Shown here: piece after piece, positions 19,356-30,736 of the stretch | Layout: the number at the start of each line of letters is the position of its first letter | Numbering within the stretch: position 1 is the first letter of the stretch | Origin: Pycnococcus provasolii | Lineage: Eukaryota; Chlorophyta; Pseudoscourfieldiophyceae; Pseudoscourfieldiales; Pycnococcaceae | Direction of reading: 5' to 3' | Length of the DNA stretch: 64,000 nucleotides | Assembly (NCBI GenBank): GCA_938743325.2 | Contig: OW568892.1 | Location: forward strand, 186,001 to 250,000 | Position numbers and translations under genes: made by a program | Notes under the pieces: generated by a model | Database searches by the model: none | Told to the model about the DNA's origin: nothing | What the model saw: only the letters and a program-made list of their open reading frames with translations

Positions 19356-20597
19356 TCACTCGTCATCATCAAGAGCAAGTGCTGCAAATGCACTCATACC
19401 GCTTCTGCCACCACCACCACCACCACTGCTTCTCGACGGCGCCTTGCTTCTCCCGCCGCCAACCTTGGTAAATCCGCCGCCGCCACTGCTGTTCTTCTTC
19501 TTGGCGGCGACGGATGCGGACGCGGCGTACGCGCTTTTTTTGAGTGCTGCTAACATTTCCATGGTTTCCGCGTTGTCCTCAAACAGGCCGCGACAAGCCT
19601 GCTCTGCAGAAGTTAGTTCAGCTTCGCAGTCGCCTTTCCTCTCGAGTTTCCGCACGACGTCTAAGCTCTGGAGGCCTGACGACGCCTTCTCCAAATGCTC
19701 CAAATCCGCAAGCTCGCGATAGAGCTTTTTGAGCAACGCCTCGTTCGGCAAGGTGTGGACGTACGGTTCGTGCGACGCGATTTTTTCGACGCGTGCTTGT
19801 ACTTTTTTAGCCGCGTCGCGTAGTTTGTCGGCACGTTTCGTCGAGGGTGCATTCTCCGCCTCACTTTCGAGTTCACGGACTTTGCTTTGGAGCTGCTCGA
19901 GCATTGATTTTTTCTCGCGCGACGTGAGCTTACCTTCATCCATCATGGCTTCCATTTCGCGCGTCACCACATCAATTTTCTCTTTGAGTTCAACAGCGGA
20001 CTCGTACCGCGCCATTTCTTCGTCGTCGACCGCCTGCATGTTCGACAGTTTACTTTCGATCGCGGCGACGTCTGCAGCGTGTGCTTTCAAAAGCGCCAGC
20101 AGGTCTTTCTTGGAAGCGAACTGTCGCGCGATGTTGGGAAGTCGTTGTGCGAGCGATTCACAGGTGGTGGTGACGATCCACATCTTCGGCGACACGGTTG
20201 ACTGCGAAGTACCTGACGCCGTCGCGGCATTGTCGGCAGCGGCACTCGTGGACCTAACGTGCGGGAAGACGTGCATGAACATGAGGTCTTTATCGGTATC
20301 GTGCTGGTACTTGAACGTGCCTGCGGATGACGGGTGCAGCGCCGCGCCTCGATCCTCCAAGAAACCGAGAGAAGAAAGCGCCTCGACGAGTGCACGAGAT
20401 AGCGTGGGATCGTACTTCTGTCGTGTTTTCTTCCCCCCTCCCACGACGAAGGTGAGACGCAGGCAGTCGAACGACGTGTCCAGAGGTTGGGAAAGCAGAT
20501 CCAGCACAAGCTCGGACAGAGACCCTAAGGAAACACCCGCGCAGTCGTAGAGCGTAGACTGCTCACTTAGGAAAGCAGAACGCAAACGGGACGCCAT
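19356..20597 (-). CDS. Coiled-coil protein of unknown function
   Basis: The ATG at 20597 (MASRLRSAFL) gives 413 residues; frames further upstream start with GTG. Residues 1-130 look globular, with SLGFLEDRGAALHPSS and FMHVFPHV, but I recognise no family. Residues about 165-300 are strongly charged and helical (long coiled coil, EMEEMMDEGKLTSREKKSML). The C-terminus is a Gly/Ser/Lys-rich tail (GGGGGGRSGMSAFAALALDDDE) that could bind RNA or be disordered. The gene is convergent with the SET gene, with 88 bp between stop codons. Telomere-like repeats lie about 140 bp upstream of its start. Expression as a real protein is likely from codon regularity; function is unknown. Confidence 0.7.
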   Translation of the reverse strand: MASRLRSAFLSEQSTLYDCAGVSLGSLSELVLDLLSQPLDTSFDCLRLTFVVGGGKKTRQKYDPTLSRALVEALSSLGFLEDRGAALHPSSAGTFKYQHDTDKDLMFMHVFPHVRSTSAAADNAATASGTSQSTVSPKMWIVTTTCESLAQRLPNIARQFASKKDLLALLKAHAADVAAIESKLSNMQAVDDEEMARYESAVELKEKIDVVTREMEAMMDEGKLTSREKKSMLEQLQSKVRELESEAENAPSTKRADKLRDAAKKVQARVEKIASHEPYVHTLPNEALLKKLYRELADLEHLEKASSGLQSLDVVRKLERKGDCEAELTSAEQACRGLFEDNAETMEMLAALKKSAYAASASVAAKKKNSSGGGGFTKVGGGRSKAPSRSSGGGGGGRSGMSAFAALALDDDE

Positions 20598-21487
20598 TGA
20601 TCTACAGTGATGATGATACAGGAAAAACACAAAAGACGACGACGACGACACGCAGCGACCAGGAGAATGAATGAAGGGGAACGAAACGCCAGAGAAACGT
20701 TTGCCAGGGGACGGATAAGGTACGATAAGGTGGGAACCCTAACCCTAACCCTAACCCAAAACCCTAACCCAAAACCCTAACCCAAAACCCTAACGGCCTA
20801 CCCTCAGCTGAGTCCATCCTGCCCATAGGTCCTAGTCTGGGGATATGTATGGTGTTCCTTCGCTCGGAATCTCGTTTCCTTAGTTTTTCTCGCACGTTTC
20901 TTACAGTACGATAGTTCGCGAGTATCGGGCTGTCACTGGCAGGGGGAGGCCAGTACCAGTAAAGGTACAGCTTCTTCAGGGCTGCCTCCTCGCGTTTACT
21001 CAAGCTCTCGAGTCTCGAAAGCTTCCTCCTCCAGGTAAAAATAAGAAGGAGACAGGCAGGCAGTGAGGCAGGTCGATGAGATGATTTGGCACCTCGATAG
21101 ACTAAGATGATGATGTGTTTGTTGTCAAGGCGAAGTTGTAGACAATCGGAGACAGGAGAGGTACATACCGTAGGGTAGTGGCAACTGGTCCGAGAAGGTA
21201 AAGAAGAAGAAAAGAATACCGACCTGGAGGCTGGAACAAGGAAGGCTGTGATGAATTCACATTTCACATTTTGATTTCACCGAACTGGTCTGTTGCTGTT
21301 GTTCTGGTCGGCCTTTTACCGTATGTAAGAACTATGTAAGGCTCCTCCCCTCCATCTACCTTAGGCAGCCTCCCCCAGTGAATGGGGTGCCCCCACCTAC
21401 CTGCCGAACGTCCGTCCTGTTTCTTTTTTTCCCATCACGCACGGCATTTTCTCACCATCATATTGCCACCGATAAGATAATAGACCA
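20598..21487. other. Intergenic region with telomere-like block
   Basis: CCCTAACCCTAACCCTAACC and three CCCAAAACCCTAA units fill 20736-20794, upstream of the leftward coiled-coil gene. Beyond this, a 167-codon minus-strand frame (20764-21267) runs through the repeats and is not convincing. The right part (21268-21487) is the likely promoter of the next gene. Nothing else is recognised. Confidence 0.55.
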
Positions 21488-22075
21488 ATGTCCGTCGTTC
21501 AAGGCCGGCGTCGGCACCTCAACATCATACTGGAAGACCGCATAGCCACGAACCGCCGCGATGCCGCGAACGGAGGATTCCCGCCGGAAATGTCGCCCGA
21601 GGAAGCGGCACACAACCTCAAATTCTCACCCGAGGTACTCGAGCAGATGGCGCAGAAACTGGAACAGAGCGAGACCGTCTTCCAGCCGCCGTACGAAGAC
21701 CCAAACTCACTTACCGCCAAGGCGCTCGCAAGGAGCGTCGGTGCGGGAAGAAACCCCACCGGGTCGTTCGCGCAGGTGGGAAACCCGAGCATGTGGGAGG
21801 AGAGAACGCCCGTCGAAGTGCGGGTGCCCACGACCAACTTGACGACGCTCGCGTTCGGCGCCATGGAAGGACACAACTGGGTACCAGGACAGGACGACGG
21901 AAGCGCGCCCGCTCCCGCGACGAGCGGCGCGGCGGACACTGGCGCGGGGACGGAGGCACCCGTGAAAACCATGACGTGGCTGCTTCCGTACGAGAGCGGG
22001 AACGATAAGCAGGGGAAGCAAATGGCAAGGCTTGTGAACTCGCGACGCACGCCCAACGGAGGCTTCTACGCGTAA
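21488..22075 (+). CDS. Hypothetical protein, 195 aa
   Basis: The frame starts at an ATG and has regular GC-rich third positions, ending TAA at 22075. The product is hydrophilic, with no signal peptide or membrane segment. Residues 34-60 (EMSPEEAAHNLKFSPEVLEQMAQKL, quoted in part) look helical; a Gly/Ala/Thr-rich linker lies near 140-155; the C-terminus ends RRTPNGGFYA. I recognise no family. It is convergent with the next gene, with stop codons 118 bp apart. It is called a gene because the frame is clean, isolated and has natural composition. Confidence 0.6.
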   Translation: MSVVQGRRRHLNIILEDRIATNRRDAANGGFPPEMSPEEAAHNLKFSPEVLEQMAQKLEQSETVFQPPYEDPNSLTAKALARSVGAGRNPTGSFAQVGNPSMWEERTPVEVRVPTTNLTTLAFGAMEGHNWVPGQDDGSAPAPATSGAADTGAGTEAPVKTMTWLLPYESGNDKQGKQMARLVNSRRTPNGGFYA

Positions 22076-22193
22076 ACATCGAAGTCGGCCTTTCTGTACT
22101 CGCCGCGTCTTTTATGCAGAGTCAGAAAAATGAACGAAGATGTTATACAGGGTTGCTTATTACACATCCAGGTTTTTGTTTTGTTTCGTTTGT

Positions 22194-22793
22194 TTACCAA
22201 ACCTTGTCGTTGGCGTGCGGGTGCCCACCCTTGCGCGCACGTTTCTGCCAAGCGGCACGTTGCGCAGGAGTTTTCGAGGCGTGTGCAAAGTAGCCGCCAG
22301 CACCTCCCTTGCGCTTGTGTTTCTGCGGCACCCCGCTTTCGTGGAGGGCGTGTCTTGCACGATCCGCGGGCGTCTTGCGCGTGTGGTGCTTGACCCACCC
22401 TTGCTTGTGCGGATTGCTGGCGTGTTTTCTGAGGTGTTCCTCGTGAACCTTTTTGGCCATCCTCTGCTCGTGCGATGCCTGTGACCATCCACCCGCCGCG
22501 AGAAGGTGTCGTCGTCGTCGTCGTCCACCACCACCACCACCACCACCAGAGGAAGAAGAGGAAAAAGAAATAGCTTCTATTTCTTCTTCTGATGACGATG
22601 ATAGTGACGTGTGCGGCACCAGCACTCGAGCGGCCGCGGCCCCTGTTGGCATTATTGAGAATGACGACGACGGAAAGAAGATGTTGCTACTAAGGCCGCT
22701 AAGGCACATCATGATGCACAAAAGCAGCATCGTGAGCTTGCACAACGAGCTTGCTGGTGGCGCAGCTTGCAAACGTGTGCGTGTGTGGTTCAT
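22194..22793 (-). CDS. Small secreted or membrane-anchored basic protein
   Basis: The ATG at 22793 gives 199 residues; an in-frame ATG at 22730 would start directly at the hydrophobic stretch MLLLCIMMCLSGLSSN, which looks like a signal peptide or anchor. A Ser/Glu-rich segment and a Gly8 run then lead to RRRRRHLLAAGGW. The last 90 residues are rich in Lys, His and Ala, with repeats of the form KTPADRARHAL / KTPAQRAAWQK. A polybasic site after an apparent linker suggests proteolytic release of a basic C-terminal domain, which is inference. No family is recognised. Confidence 0.55.
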   Translation of the reverse strand: MNHTRTRLQAAPPASSLCKLTMLLLCIMMCLSGLSSNIFFPSSSFSIMPTGAAAARVLVPHTSLSSSSEEEIEAISFSSSSSGGGGGGGGRRRRRHLLAAGGWSQASHEQRMAKKVHEEHLRKHASNPHKQGWVKHHTRKTPADRARHALHESGVPQKHKRKGGAGGYFAHASKTPAQRAAWQKRARKGGHPHANDKVW

Positions 22794-23993
22794 GGGAGAA
22801 TACCAAGAGAGCTGCTAGCTAGCTAGCTGCGCGTGGGCATGAAGCTCTCGCCGGCAGCAGCGCAGTTGCGGTGATTTACTTTCAGTCGAACGAGTTCTTT
22901 GGAAGGAAACCCCGAACAACTTTCCCCCTTGCTCTAACCCCGAAAAAAGCTGGGCTCCTCAGTTGAATGAGAGGCCGTTCGCTCCACTGCTTCAGCCGTT
23001 CGCGAGGGAAGGCGCGTTGCCCACCCAAACCCACCCTTCAAAAAGCCTAGGGTATTCTTAGACTAGACTATCATGGGAGAGGAGGAGCCTTCCTTTCGGT
23101 CAGTCGGTTGGTTGGTAGTCTGGTAGAGTGGGTTCTTCGCCAAATTGTTGTGCGCAGACAGAAGACGTGCGTCCCTGGTTTTGTCCTCCTCCTCTCAGTC
23201 CTCATGAAGGGCCAACAACCCACCCACCCCGTTGGTTGGTTGCGACTTGCGAGTGTGGCGAGCTCTTGCATGACTTGACGAAGGCGTGGCATGAAATGCC
23301 GGAATGGAATGCGCCTGCCGACAACGTCACAACGACGACGACAACGACGACGACGAGTTCACGCCTTCTCTTCTTCCAGCAAGACAACCAACAAGGAGCA
23401 AGCAGCAAGGAGGCAAGCGTGTCGACGACAACAGGGGAGCCAAACACGCACGCCTTGCCCGAGGCTTGTGATCTCCCCTTGCCAAGACTACTCCTACTGT
23501 ACAGTAGTAGACAAGACAAGACTACGATGGAGAACACAACCACATCACGGCAAAACGACAAGCAACCTGCCCAAGCAACAGCAACGTAAAAAACGGGACG
23601 ACCAAAGCAAACGACGAAAGGTCCAAGGGCGCGTCTGCGCTAGGCTAGCCCATCGACCCCGGCGCCCCCCCCTGCCAGTTGTCTTGTAACTAGCCTATTT
23701 GCGAGAAAGATTTGCGAGATTTTATATACCAATAGGGGCAAATAGGTCCAGACGTCTTGGGAATTCATGGGGACTTTAGTAAACCCTCTTCAACTCTTCA
23801 ACACCCTTCCTTCCCCCTTCTCCCAGCCCTCGGAGGAGTGACGAGTGACGCCCGAACCCTCCGTTTGTGTGGCTCCACAACGGAACGGACGGCGTGTATA
23901 CGAACTAATACTGCTGTGTGCTGTGCTGAAGTGTATTCGTGAAGTGTCTCGTGTGTGTTTTTCAGCTCATTTATCATTAAACGTTCGTGGGGC
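22794..23993. other. Intergenic region upstream of the LNK-like gene
   Basis: It holds a CTAGCTAGCTAG run (about 22812), an ACG/ACA triplet stretch (about 23328-23356) and a TATA-like TTTATATACC (23721-23730), about 270 bp before the LNK-like ATG. A 153-codon frame at 23128-23589 is Thr/Gln-rich and not convincing. No RNA gene is seen. Confidence 0.45.
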
Positions 23994-25311
23994 ATGGCAG
24001 GACCTGGTGGTGATACTCGTGACTTGCCTGCTGATGTCTTAGTCTCAGGATTGAATGCAACTCCAGAAGACTTGCAGGTTTCAGCTTCCGCGGTGGTGCC
24101 AATAATGCAGCAAATGACACATCTGCACTCCGACCTCGGGACCCTGGAGGCTCGGGAGGAGCAGCAGCAGCAGCAGCAGCTGGTGGTGGAGAAGAACATG
24201 AACATGAACATGAAGCCGGAACTCGGTGCAGACGGCTCCATACACGAAGCCTCCCATCCCAGTGATGCGAGACATACAGCAGCAGCAGCAGACGACGACG
24301 ACAAGAACGCTGCTGCTGCTGCTGCTGCCAAACCAAAACCAAAACCAAAACCAACCGGTGTTGCAAACGACAAGATTATAGCTCCTGCTGCGACGAAGGC
24401 AAAAAGCTCGTCAAGACAAAATCAAGACAAGCCAACGAAACAAAAGAGACAACAAAACTCTAATAATGCTGCGCCATCCTCTCAGAGAGAAACAGCAACA
24501 GCGACAAACCCAAAGGACAAAAAAGGATTAGCTGCTGCTGCACACGACAACAACAACAACAACAACTATGGCAACGAAAACGCAGCGGCAGAAGCCGCGG
24601 CGGCTGCAGCAGCGCTGTCATTTCCCGACGACGACACGGACCCGCTCATGAGCGCCATGAACGCACCCGCACGCGTGCCGTCTGCATTCAACCTAACAAG
24701 CATGGTGGAATTCGAAAGACAGACGCAGCAACAGCAGCAGCAAAACCACGCGTCCACAAACGCCAACCATCACCACCACCATCCTCACGCACAAAACAAC
24801 AACCACAATCCGTGGGCAAACTTAAACGGCTGGAGCACGGGAGACGACTTGATGCGAGGACGAGAAAGCTTTCCACCTCTCCCTTCGCCTGGCCCGGCGG
24901 ACGACATGCCAGGAACACACCACTCTGGCATGTTTGCGAGAAACGCGTCGCGGTCGTCGTACGGTAGCCTGTTCGACCCCGTCGCGGGACTTGACGTCGG
25001 TGGCGTCGATGCGCACTGGGGTGACCTGGACGGCAACTACATGTACCCGCTCATGCCCACAATGCCGTCTACGGTCGCTAGCAACAGTCACCAAGGGGCG
25101 CTGCCATCAACGCAACAACAGTCAACAACGCCGAATCGTCGAGGAAGAGGTCGAAAAAATCAGCAGCAGCAGGCGGCTGCCGCAGGGGCTGCCGGTGCCA
25201 CTGGTGGAGGCGCACCTCCACCACCGCCTCCGCCACCTCCGCCACCTCCGCCACCTCCACCTGCAAGCGGAAAAGGACGTGGAGGATCGCGGCAGTCCAA
25301 GCAGCAGCAGC

Positions 25312-25394
<83 letters not shown>

Positions 25395-25642
25395 CCTCCT
25401 CCACCACCTCAACCGTCGCAGACGCCACCACCACCATCTGCGCACCATCCAGGATATCATCCGCAGCAGATTCTGCACCACCACAGCCACCATGCCGCAC
25501 AACATCACCATCACCACGCGCAGCAGCAGCACCACCACTACCTTCTTCAGCAGCATGCCCAGCACAGCCATCCAGACATGATGTACTACGCCCATCACCA
25601 GCAGCAGCAGCACAACCACCTCCAACAACAACAACACGCGCA

Positions 25643-25673
<31 letters not shown>

Positions 25674-25738
25674 CAACAACAACATCACCATCATCGAAAG
25701 ATGCAGCAGCAGCAGTACCACGCGCAGCGCATGTACAT

Positions 25739-25784
<46 letters not shown>

Positions 25785-27281
25785 CACCAGTACGCGAGTC
25801 ACCCGCACGCGGGAGAGCACGTCTTGCCAACGTCTGCACAGATGTTCTACACACAGGAGCAGCAGCATCATGGCGGGCGATACATCGGCCCGCTCGCTGC
25901 GCAGCGATTGACGCCACAGCAAGCTGCACAGCTGCAAGCTGCGCAGGACCAGCACCAGCTGCACGCACAACATCCTGTGCTGCATCCACATGGCGGTCGT
26001 GCTAGCGGTCCGTCGCCACCCCCGCACCAGCAGCACCAGCAGCTCGTGGGCGTTCCGCTCGGCTACGCACCGACTGTGCCACCACCTTCGCTTGGCATGA
26101 TGCCGTGGGATGACGCTTCCATGGTCAATGGTGGTGCGAGTGACCCGGACACGTTTGCTCTGATTTCGAAGATGGGAAGGGAGGAGAATTCTGGCCGAAG
26201 AAGAGGTGAGAAAAAAGGAAGCTCCACGGCAGTTCCACCGCACATGGCGGCGGCGGCGGCTGCCGCTGCGGCGGAGGCTGCCGCTGTGGCGGCGGCTGCA
26301 GCAGGAGCAGCCTCTGCGGGACCGCAGACGAGCATGAGCCGTTCAATGGTTGCAAGAGGCCATCCACAACACGCTCCTCCGCATCACCACGCGGCTCATC
26401 ATCATCATGCGCATCCTACACACCATCACCTACACCACCATCCACATCTTGCGGCACCGTCCTCAGGTGATCCCGCCATCTGGCTGTCAGGCTATCCCTC
26501 CATCCCACCGCCGTCGCATCCGCAGCAGCAGCATCCGCAGCAGCAGCATGCGGCAGCGGCAGCGGCTGCTGCTGCGGCTGCTGCCCTTGTTTCTGGAAAC
26601 AATGGACCGACAGCTGCAGCTGGTGTGGCGGACGGGATGGCCCACCATTCGATCCCTTCCTCTGCCGCCGCTCCCAGAGGTGGTGGTGGTGGAGGAGGAG
26701 GAGGAGGCGGAGGCGGAGGAGGAAATAAAATGGTGGAGGCAATCACGCAGTCGGCGCCGGCGGCACCAACCAACACGAACTCAGTCTCCGCCACCATCGC
26801 GGGACCTCCCGAAACTCGCCCGAAGATGAGCGAGGAGGAGATTGAGCGCCGCTTTGCCTCGCTGCAGGACGTTGTGACGTCACTCGACTTCCCAACGCGG
26901 CGTGCGATTCAGTCGAGCCTCAACCGTCTCGCACAGTCGGCATACCTGAGAAGCACGGGTGCTCATCCGCAGCGACAGCAGCTCACGGCGTCGGTGCTGG
27001 CGCAGGAGACGGCGACTGCGGTGGCGGACGAGGCGCCGACGGAATCGGCGGAGGCGGCGGCGGCAGCTGGAGAGGCGGCGCCGAACAAGGCACCGCCGCA
27101 GACGCCGTCAGAGGATATTTTGGACAGACAGGTGGCACGCATCCTCTTCAACAAGTTTTTGCCCACCGGCGAAACTGCCGCCGCTACAGCAGCAGTTGCC
27201 GTTGGTGCCGTTGGAGGAACAGGAGGCGTTGCCACCGGCGCCGGTGGAGCAGGAGGAGGAGCAGGCGGCGGCACGGCATGA
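23994..27281 (+). CDS. LNK-like Gln/His/Ala-rich putative clock coactivator
   Basis: The ATG at 23994 (MAGPGGDTRD, good context) gives 1095 residues; the frame upstream begins with GTG. Most of the protein is low-complexity: poly-Ala, poly-Pro, poly-His and several poly-Gln tracts, including about 30 Gln encoded almost purely by CAA (25305-25395). Two short conserved segments stand out near the C-terminus: RRFASLQDVVTSLDFPTRRA...SSLNRLAQSAYLR (about 953-986) and SEDILDRQVARILFNK (about 1039-1054). Both resemble the paired motifs of plant LNK proteins, transcriptional coactivators that work with RVE/CCA1-type MYB factors in the circadian clock. The match is from memory of the motifs, so other nuclear coactivators remain possible. 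Confidence 0.6.
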
Positions 27282-27386
27282 GATAGGCATCACAACATAC
27301 ATACCGAAAATAAATGAAATGCTACAGCTAAATGCATTTTTTGTTATTTTTAACTTAAAATAAACGAATGAATTACCAATAGAATT

Positions 27387-27830
27387 TTAATCTGCCACAG
27401 CCTTGCTGTTGACTCCTGGTCCCGTCGACGTAGGAAGCATATTCGCCATCTCCGTGTCGTCGTGTATGCTCGGTACCATCACCGTGTACCGCCCACGTAG
27501 CCACCGTTGGTCGAACATCTGCTTGCATTTTGGAATGTACGATACGGCGGCATAGCCAGCCCCAAGGATGATAGAGATTGTGACGATGGCTGCTAGCAGG
27601 CTGCTTGCACTTCCCGATTGGCGGCGTGAAAGTAGAGATTGGCTTGCCGACGTGGTCGCATTCGACGATTCCGCACTCTTGACGTTGTTAGCAGGTGGCG
27701 AAACCTTTGGAGCGGCGGGTGGTGGAGGTGGGGCACATGGCGACTGCACTGGAAGCGGAGGTTGGGTCGTCGCATTCGCTGCCGCGGGTGGTGGTGGTGG
27801 TGGTGGAGATGGCGGCGGCGGCAGCGGCGG

Positions 27831-27864
<34 letters not shown>

Positions 27865-29714
27865 GGTGGCGGCGGTGGTGGAGATGGAGATGGCGGTGGC
27901 GTCGTAGTGGTATTTGATGCGTTTGTGGTTTCGGCAGTGGCAGCCGTGGTGGATGAGGTTGTTGTAGAAGGTGGCGGCGGCGGCGGCGGCGGCAGTGGTG
28001 GTGGTGGTGGAGAAGACGGCGGCGGAGGAGGAGGAGACGGCGGCGGCGGCGGTGGCGGCGGGCATGGTGGGCTCGGCGGGTGCGGTGCCTTTGCAGCCGC
28101 CTGCATACTTCTGACGTTCTGCGTTAAGCTCTTGCAGTCCGCCTTGACGAATCCAAACTTGTTGTCGACGCGGTCGTACACTACAAGCACATTCCGGAAC
28201 GTGATTCCGCCTAGAAGGGATCCACTGTGCCCGTTGTCGAAGAATCCGAAGCACACCGCATCGTTTCTCTTCGTGTGCAGGAAGAGGTAGTTCTCCGGTG
28301 GCAGTTCCAAGTTGGGTCCTGGCGCACCGTTGATGCCGTCGAATGTCAGCGACATGGTTGGGAAGTGCTGCGCGAGTCCCGCGGGGCTGCGATCGTTCAA
28401 GCCTCCCCAGCAGATGTCCTGGTACCTCGGGTCAGGACCAGGTATGCCCGATGGTAGAGACTGCGTGCGAAGCCTTTGCACCGCATCGCGTGCCTGGTTG
28501 AATGCCTGCGTGGGTATGTAGCTGAACGTGGTACCCGAGTCTAGAATGGCGCCCATTCCGCTTCGCAGCGTGGACGCCGACACTGGAAGGGACGTGCCTC
28601 CGAATCCTATGGAAGAGAGCGAGCTGAGGTAAAAGGAGCTGCGACCTTGTGAGACTCGCGGCGAGTATCTCAGGTTGGACGCGATCGTTTGCGGGAGTGG
28701 CGGTTTGCCTAGCAGGAGTGCGCCTTCCCCGTCGAATCCGCCAAAGCACAGCGCAAATGCGTCGTCGATGGTGCCCGCCTTTTCGAGTTGCGTGATGATG
28801 GCGACGTTGTCGCTTCCTAGTCCGATGATGCCGTCCGCGACCTGTCTGTATATTTCACCCGTTTCTTTCAGTTCGCATCCGAACACGATGCGTTCGGACG
28901 CGCCCCCGTCGCCGATTTCCATCACGTCAGACACGAGCCTTCCTTCGCTTGACGACGACTCGGCGTACGATCTGCTGTAGTGACACGTGTTTGACCTGCA
29001 CGACGACGTGAAGCAGAGCGGCGAGTTGCACGGAACGGTTTGCGATGTCAAGGAGGCGGACGGGTCGTACGGCGGGTCGCGGTGGTTGGGTCCGCACGCG
29101 TAGCAGTCTTTGCACGGCATGTACGTCATCGTCGATCCCGTGTCAACAATCAGCGTGTAAGCTTTCGGCGGCGTTCCCAGCTCTAAGGTGGCGTAGAAGT
29201 ACCCGTCATCCTTGATGGATCCCCCCAGGTGAAGCGCGGCGGCACGACGGTCGCTTGCTGACGAAATACCAAACAGGGAGCGACGAAAAGAAGGAGGTTT
29301 CAAGTCATCAGAATTCTTAGATGTCTTGCCAAGCACACCACCACCAGAGTCATCCACGCTCTGTAAAGTACTCATATTATTCATTCTCAACGAGTGAAAC
29401 AACCGGTGCGACACCACCAACGACGACGCATTCTTCCCAAGCCCAAGACGCCAGAGACCCGTGTGACGTAACGAAAGAGAAATACCAGAGAAACCACCTC
29501 CTTGACCACCACCACCACCACCACCACCACCACCAGACACGGGCTGAAAAGAAGCTGATGCTGCAGCTGATGATGATGATGAACCCGACACAGATGATGA
29601 CGCGGACACCACCAAAAAGGAAGAAGCCAGAAGAAGAGCCAAAACACACAACAAGAGGTGGTGACACAAATCTGACAACAACACGGACGCGCGCAGCAAC
29701 ATGACGACGGGCAT
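27387..29714 (-). CDS. Membrane-anchored pepsin-like aspartic protease (family A1) with Pro-rich stalk
   Basis: The ATG at 29714 (MPVVMLLRASVLL) gives 775 residues and starts with a signal peptide; the longer frame begins with GTG. The pepsin-like domain spans about 165-540 with both catalytic motifs, VDTGSTM (Asp191) and LDSGTTF (Asp392), and the Cys-rich insert (CKDCYACGPN, CNSPLCFTSSC) typical of plant A1 proteases. A Pro/Ser-rich stalk of over 100 residues follows (about 550-690), then a membrane helix (about 702-725) and a short cytoplasmic tail. The layout suggests an ectoenzyme on the cell surface or a secretory compartment. It is convergent with the LNK-like gene, with 105 bp between stops. 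Confidence 0.88.
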
Positions 29715-30465
29715 CTTCACGAATGAATGAAACAGGTTTGGGACTTTGGGCAGGGCGAGATTCGTTGATCCCGGATTTCGCAAACGCGGGTTGGTTGGGC
29801 CCCGCCCCCGGCCCCGGGGCGCGCGGCGCGCCTCCTCCTCCCCGACCTCCTTCGGCTCCTTATTATGGTGCCGCTGATCATTCGTAGCGCCGAGCCGCCG
29901 ACCCGCTGACGGACGCGATCGCCGACGCGAGCTCAAGCGTCGTTGTCGCCCACCGCCACGACGAAAGATGAAAGTTCTCGCGGTCAACACTCATGTTCCG
30001 CACTGCCATCGACATATAATCGAATTGTACGGCGTGTCGCCCGTGACTCCGTGAGCATGCGAGTTCCCAGTTCGTCGTGCTTACGGCGCGTCTTAAGGGC
30101 GTTGTGGCCGGGTGCGTTGTCTTCCACGACGTGCGGCCGCTCGCCGGTAAGCTCCTCTTGAAGATCGGCCGCTTCCGCGAGGAGAGGCAACGAATGGGTT
30201 GTGGCGTTACAGTGGTTTGTGGGTTGGATGGGGGGTTGAGAATGAATCCTGAGGCCATGTGGCTGTTGAGTGTTGAGGTTATTGTTGTTGTTGTGGTTGA
30301 TGACTTACTGTTGTCGGGTTGGTTGATTTGTGGTTCCGTTAGGACGGTGTTTTGTGGTGTGTGTGTAAGCAAAAATAGTGAGTTCACTTGCCCTGTGACC
30401 CGACCGAAGCCGCGCTCCGAGATCCTCATGCATTGTGTTTTGCAGATTGCATCGTATGTGCCGGC

Positions 30466-30539
30466 GGATATCTGCGGTTGCTGGGAGAGGCGGCTGACGC
30501 TCTGAACGCTCTATCCGCCTCTCCCCCTTTCAGATATCC
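30466..30539. repeat. Compound inverted repeat / hairpin
   Basis: The outer arms GGATATCTG (30466-30474) and CAGATATCC (30531-30539) enclose inner arms GGGAGAGGCGG (30483-30493) and CCGCCTCTCCC (30515-30525), both perfect. The loop holds the partial palindrome GACGCTCTGAACGCTC. It could be a structured RNA, a terminator-like element or a protein-binding site. Confidence 0.75.
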
Positions 30540-30736
30540 CTGCGATGTCGCATTTTGCTAAAGAGCATTCCGTGCGCTGTTTGCACTCTCGTCCTTGACC
30601 TGCTTCTGCATGATTTTGATGCGACAACGGTGACCGCCCTTACCTCAACGGATCCTTGACCGTACACAATGACGTTTGCCGCGTTCTGTCTGCGTGCCTC
30701 CTGCTGCGTAACGCCGCCGCCACCATGACCCCCGTC

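Noticed and set aside
20736-20794. Telomere-like block as a true chromosome end
   Set aside because: Only a few units, with normal genes on both sides; several such blocks lie inside the window.
20764-21267. 167-codon minus-strand frame
   Set aside because: Part of it is translated telomere-like repeat; the rest shows no family feature, though KREEAALKKLYLYWYW is mildly protein-like.
23128-23589. 153-codon + frame upstream of the LNK-like gene
   Set aside because: Thr-run and Gln-rich, no conserved feature; more likely promoter or leader sequence.
25122-26243. Long Leu/Val-rich minus-strand frames opposite the LNK-like gene
   Set aside because: They mirror the CAG/CAA repeats of the real gene.
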